Source: Motiliproteus sp036964625 (GTDB lineage Bacteria; Pseudomonadota; Gammaproteobacteria; Pseudomonadales; Balneatricaceae). Taken from it: a stretch of 42,847 bases of DNA. Below are positions 41,866 to 42,847 of this stretch, piece by piece. Below the pieces are notes generated by a model. It was given only the letters and a program-made list of their open reading frames with translations. It was not told the DNA's origin and did not search any database. The position numbers and the translations under genes were made by a program. The stretch spans positions 1 to 42,847 of the forward strand of contig JBALTG010000029.1 in the NCBI GenBank assembly GCA_036964625.1, written 5' to 3'. Position 1 is the first letter of the stretch, and every line of letters begins with the position of its first letter.

Positions 41866-41941
41866 GCCCGGATAGCTCAGTCGGTAGAGCAGAGGATTGA
41901 AAATCCTCGTGTCGGCGGTTCGATTCCGTCTCCGGGCACCA
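41866..41941 (+). tRNA. tRNA-Phe (GAA)
   Basis: A 76-nt cloverleaf: acceptor GCCCGGA / TCCGGGC, D arm GCTCAGTCGGTAGAGC, anticodon stem-loop with GAA (AGGATTGAAAATCCT), T arm GGCGGTTCGATTCCGTC and encoded CCA. All stems pair. It is followed by a clear terminator. Phenylalanine tRNAs of gammaproteobacteria have this sequence closely. Confidence 0.97.
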
Positions 41942-41951
41942 TATACTTCTA

Positions 41952-41979
41952 AGGCTTGCAGCGATTGCAGGCCTTTTTT
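41952..41979 (+). terminator. intrinsic terminator of tRNA-Phe
   Basis: AGGCTTGCA-GCGAT-TGCAGGCCT forms a 9-bp stem with one G-U pair, followed by TTTTTTG. It lies about 10 bp after the tRNA. Confidence 0.9.
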
Positions 41980-42140
41980 GTTTCTGGCGTCTGGTCGTTC
42001 TCTGATCGAAGCTGGATGCAACGACCGGCCACTACCGGAAGCTCTTTGCTGCTCATCTCATTTTTGACAGTCCTTTGATAACGCTCACTCGTTACCTGTT
42101 TTTAGGTGTGTCTTTGCAGCCGCTCGCCGTCTGTAGAATT

Positions 42141-42159
42141 GAGCCGCTGTCAGCGGCTC
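42141..42159. repeat. 9-bp-arm palindrome near the LysR gene end
   Basis: GAGCCGCTG-T-CAGCGGCTC is a perfect palindrome around a single base, 57-75 bp after the LysR stop. It may act in transcription termination, but no T run follows on the minus strand. Confidence 0.5.
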
Positions 42160-42215
42160 TTCACGATACAAAGCGGACATAGCAGCGCTGGATCGATCAC
42201 TCCATCTGAGGAGCA

Positions 42216-42847
42216 CTAGCAAGCAGCAATCATTTGCGCGCATTTTTCTCTCAGCATCTCCCTGAACGCTATCACAGCGGGAGTGACTTGCTTTCTGCTT
42301 GGGCAAAGTAAATAGAGCTGTGCCGACGGTGATTGAAAACCTGGTAATATTTGTACCAATTTTCCGCTCCGCAAATCTGAAGAGATATCTATCTGGGACC
42401 TATAGGCAATGCCTTTTCCGGCAACAGCCCAGCGTCTAACAATATCAGTATCATTGCTTACTCTATTGCTGCTTACCTTTATTCTGTAACTGCCTAATTT
42501 ATCCATAAACTCCCAATTATTGAAAAGACGACCGTCAAGTCTGTGCAGCAAGCAATTGTGCTCTCTTAAATCGTCAGGATGTGAAGGTTCTCCATATTTG
42601 AATATGTAGTCGGGCGATGCGCAGCTGATTCTGTCTATAGTCGCAATGTGGAACGCAACCATCGTCGACTCTTCTGGCTTTCCATAGCGCAGGGCAACAT
42701 CAACTTCGTCCATATAAAAATTGGCGAGGGAGTCTCCTGCATTCAAGTTGATCGACAAGGAGGGATGCTTGTCCATCAATTCGTCCATCCAAGGCAGAAC
42801 TAAATTACGCCCTAAATCTGAGGACACTGAAAGCCTCAATTCTCCGC
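42216..42847 (-). CDS. LysR-family regulator, substrate-binding part (5' end outside window)
   Basis: About 210 residues of the effector-binding domain of a LysR regulator. The frame enters from the window edge as GELRLSVSSDLGR, the standard junction after the DNA-binding domain, so the TTG-initiated reading at 42839 is not a start and the gene is 5'-truncated by the window. Other marks are DEVDVALRYGKP (about 44-55) and AVAGKGIAYRSQI, the usual second-lobe turn. Effector and targets are unknown. The winged helix-turn-helix must lie to the right. Confidence 0.88.
   Translation of the reverse strand, partial: GELRLSVSSDLGRNLVLPWMDELMDKHPSLSINLNAGDSLANFYMDEVDVALRYGKPEESTMVAFHIATIDRISCASPDYIFKYGEPSHPDDLREHNCLLHRLDGRLFNNWEFMDKLGSYRIKVSSNRVSNDTDIVRRWAVAGKGIAYRSQIDISSDLRSGKLVQILPGFQSPSAQLYLLCPSRKQVTPAVIAFREMLREKCAQMIAAC

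Noticed and set aside
42080..42310. 73-codon leftward frame at 42085-42306
   Set aside because: Overlaps the LysR 3' end in another phase and has no recognisable features.

Overview
The window looks like a chromosomal segment of a free-living gammaproteobacterium. The signs are an MSHA-type IV pilus locus in the usual gammaproteobacterial gene order, sigma-54 two-component control, a tRNA-Phe with encoded CCA and a tmRNA-type integration site. I cannot name a genus from sequence alone. Native operons alternate with scrap yards of mobile DNA.

Layout. (a) 1-4573 is accessory debris: a split copy of the conserved tmRNA 3' end with its terminator, an N-terminal integrase remnant, an Abi_2/HEPN abortive-infection gene, the C-terminal end of a transposase joined to a PcfJ-domain gene, and a 163-bp inverted repeat bracketing most of this. 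(b) 4574-6044 is a two-gene unit: truncated haemoglobin followed by a PAS-class III nucleotide cyclase. (c) 6518-15622 is a divergent metabolic cluster. Leftward run a BTAD/AAA/TPR regulator, a DUF4242 protein, an OsmC protein and an FAD monooxygenase-like enzyme. Rightward run a cysteine synthase-glutaredoxin fusion, an isopenicillin-N-synthase-like 2-oxoglutarate oxygenase and an AhpD/CMD-like protein. I do not recognise this as a named pathway; it is the best candidate here for an undescribed system. (d) 15623-16597 is gene-free with degenerate repeats. (e) 16598-29250 is a sigma-54 regulon: histidine kinase, NtrC-type regulator and a periplasmic binding protein in one operon, then a second operon with a binding protein, LivHMGF-type ABC transporter, iron alcohol dehydrogenase, thioesterase and semialdehyde dehydrogenase. 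Both operons have a -24/-12 promoter preceded by the same palindrome, GAGCGG-N3-CCGCTC, plus a weaker second copy 32-34 bp further up. (f) 29251-32640 is a second mobile scrap zone: another integrase N-terminal remnant, an orphan class III aminotransferase, IS110 and hipA fragments, and an XRE regulator behind an array of CACTATAGTG-type operators. (g) 32661-41686 holds a PilZ protein and a compact MSHA locus (mshI, mshI2, mshJ, mshE, mshG, mshA, mshC, mshD, mshO, mshP) with no mshK/L/M/N, mshF, mshB or mshQ. (h) 41866-42847 has tRNA-Phe and the 3' part of a LysR regulator leaving the window.

How the parts work together. Region (e) reads as a complete sense-import-oxidise circuit: a ligand, possibly presented by the second binding protein, activates the kinase and regulator, which switch on import and a two-step alcohol-to-acid oxidation. 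Region (g) combines an ATPase with an N-terminal MshEN (c-di-GMP-binding type) domain and a PilZ protein, so pilus activity is probably under c-di-GMP control. All functional assignments come from reading the translated sequences and motifs; no database search was run.
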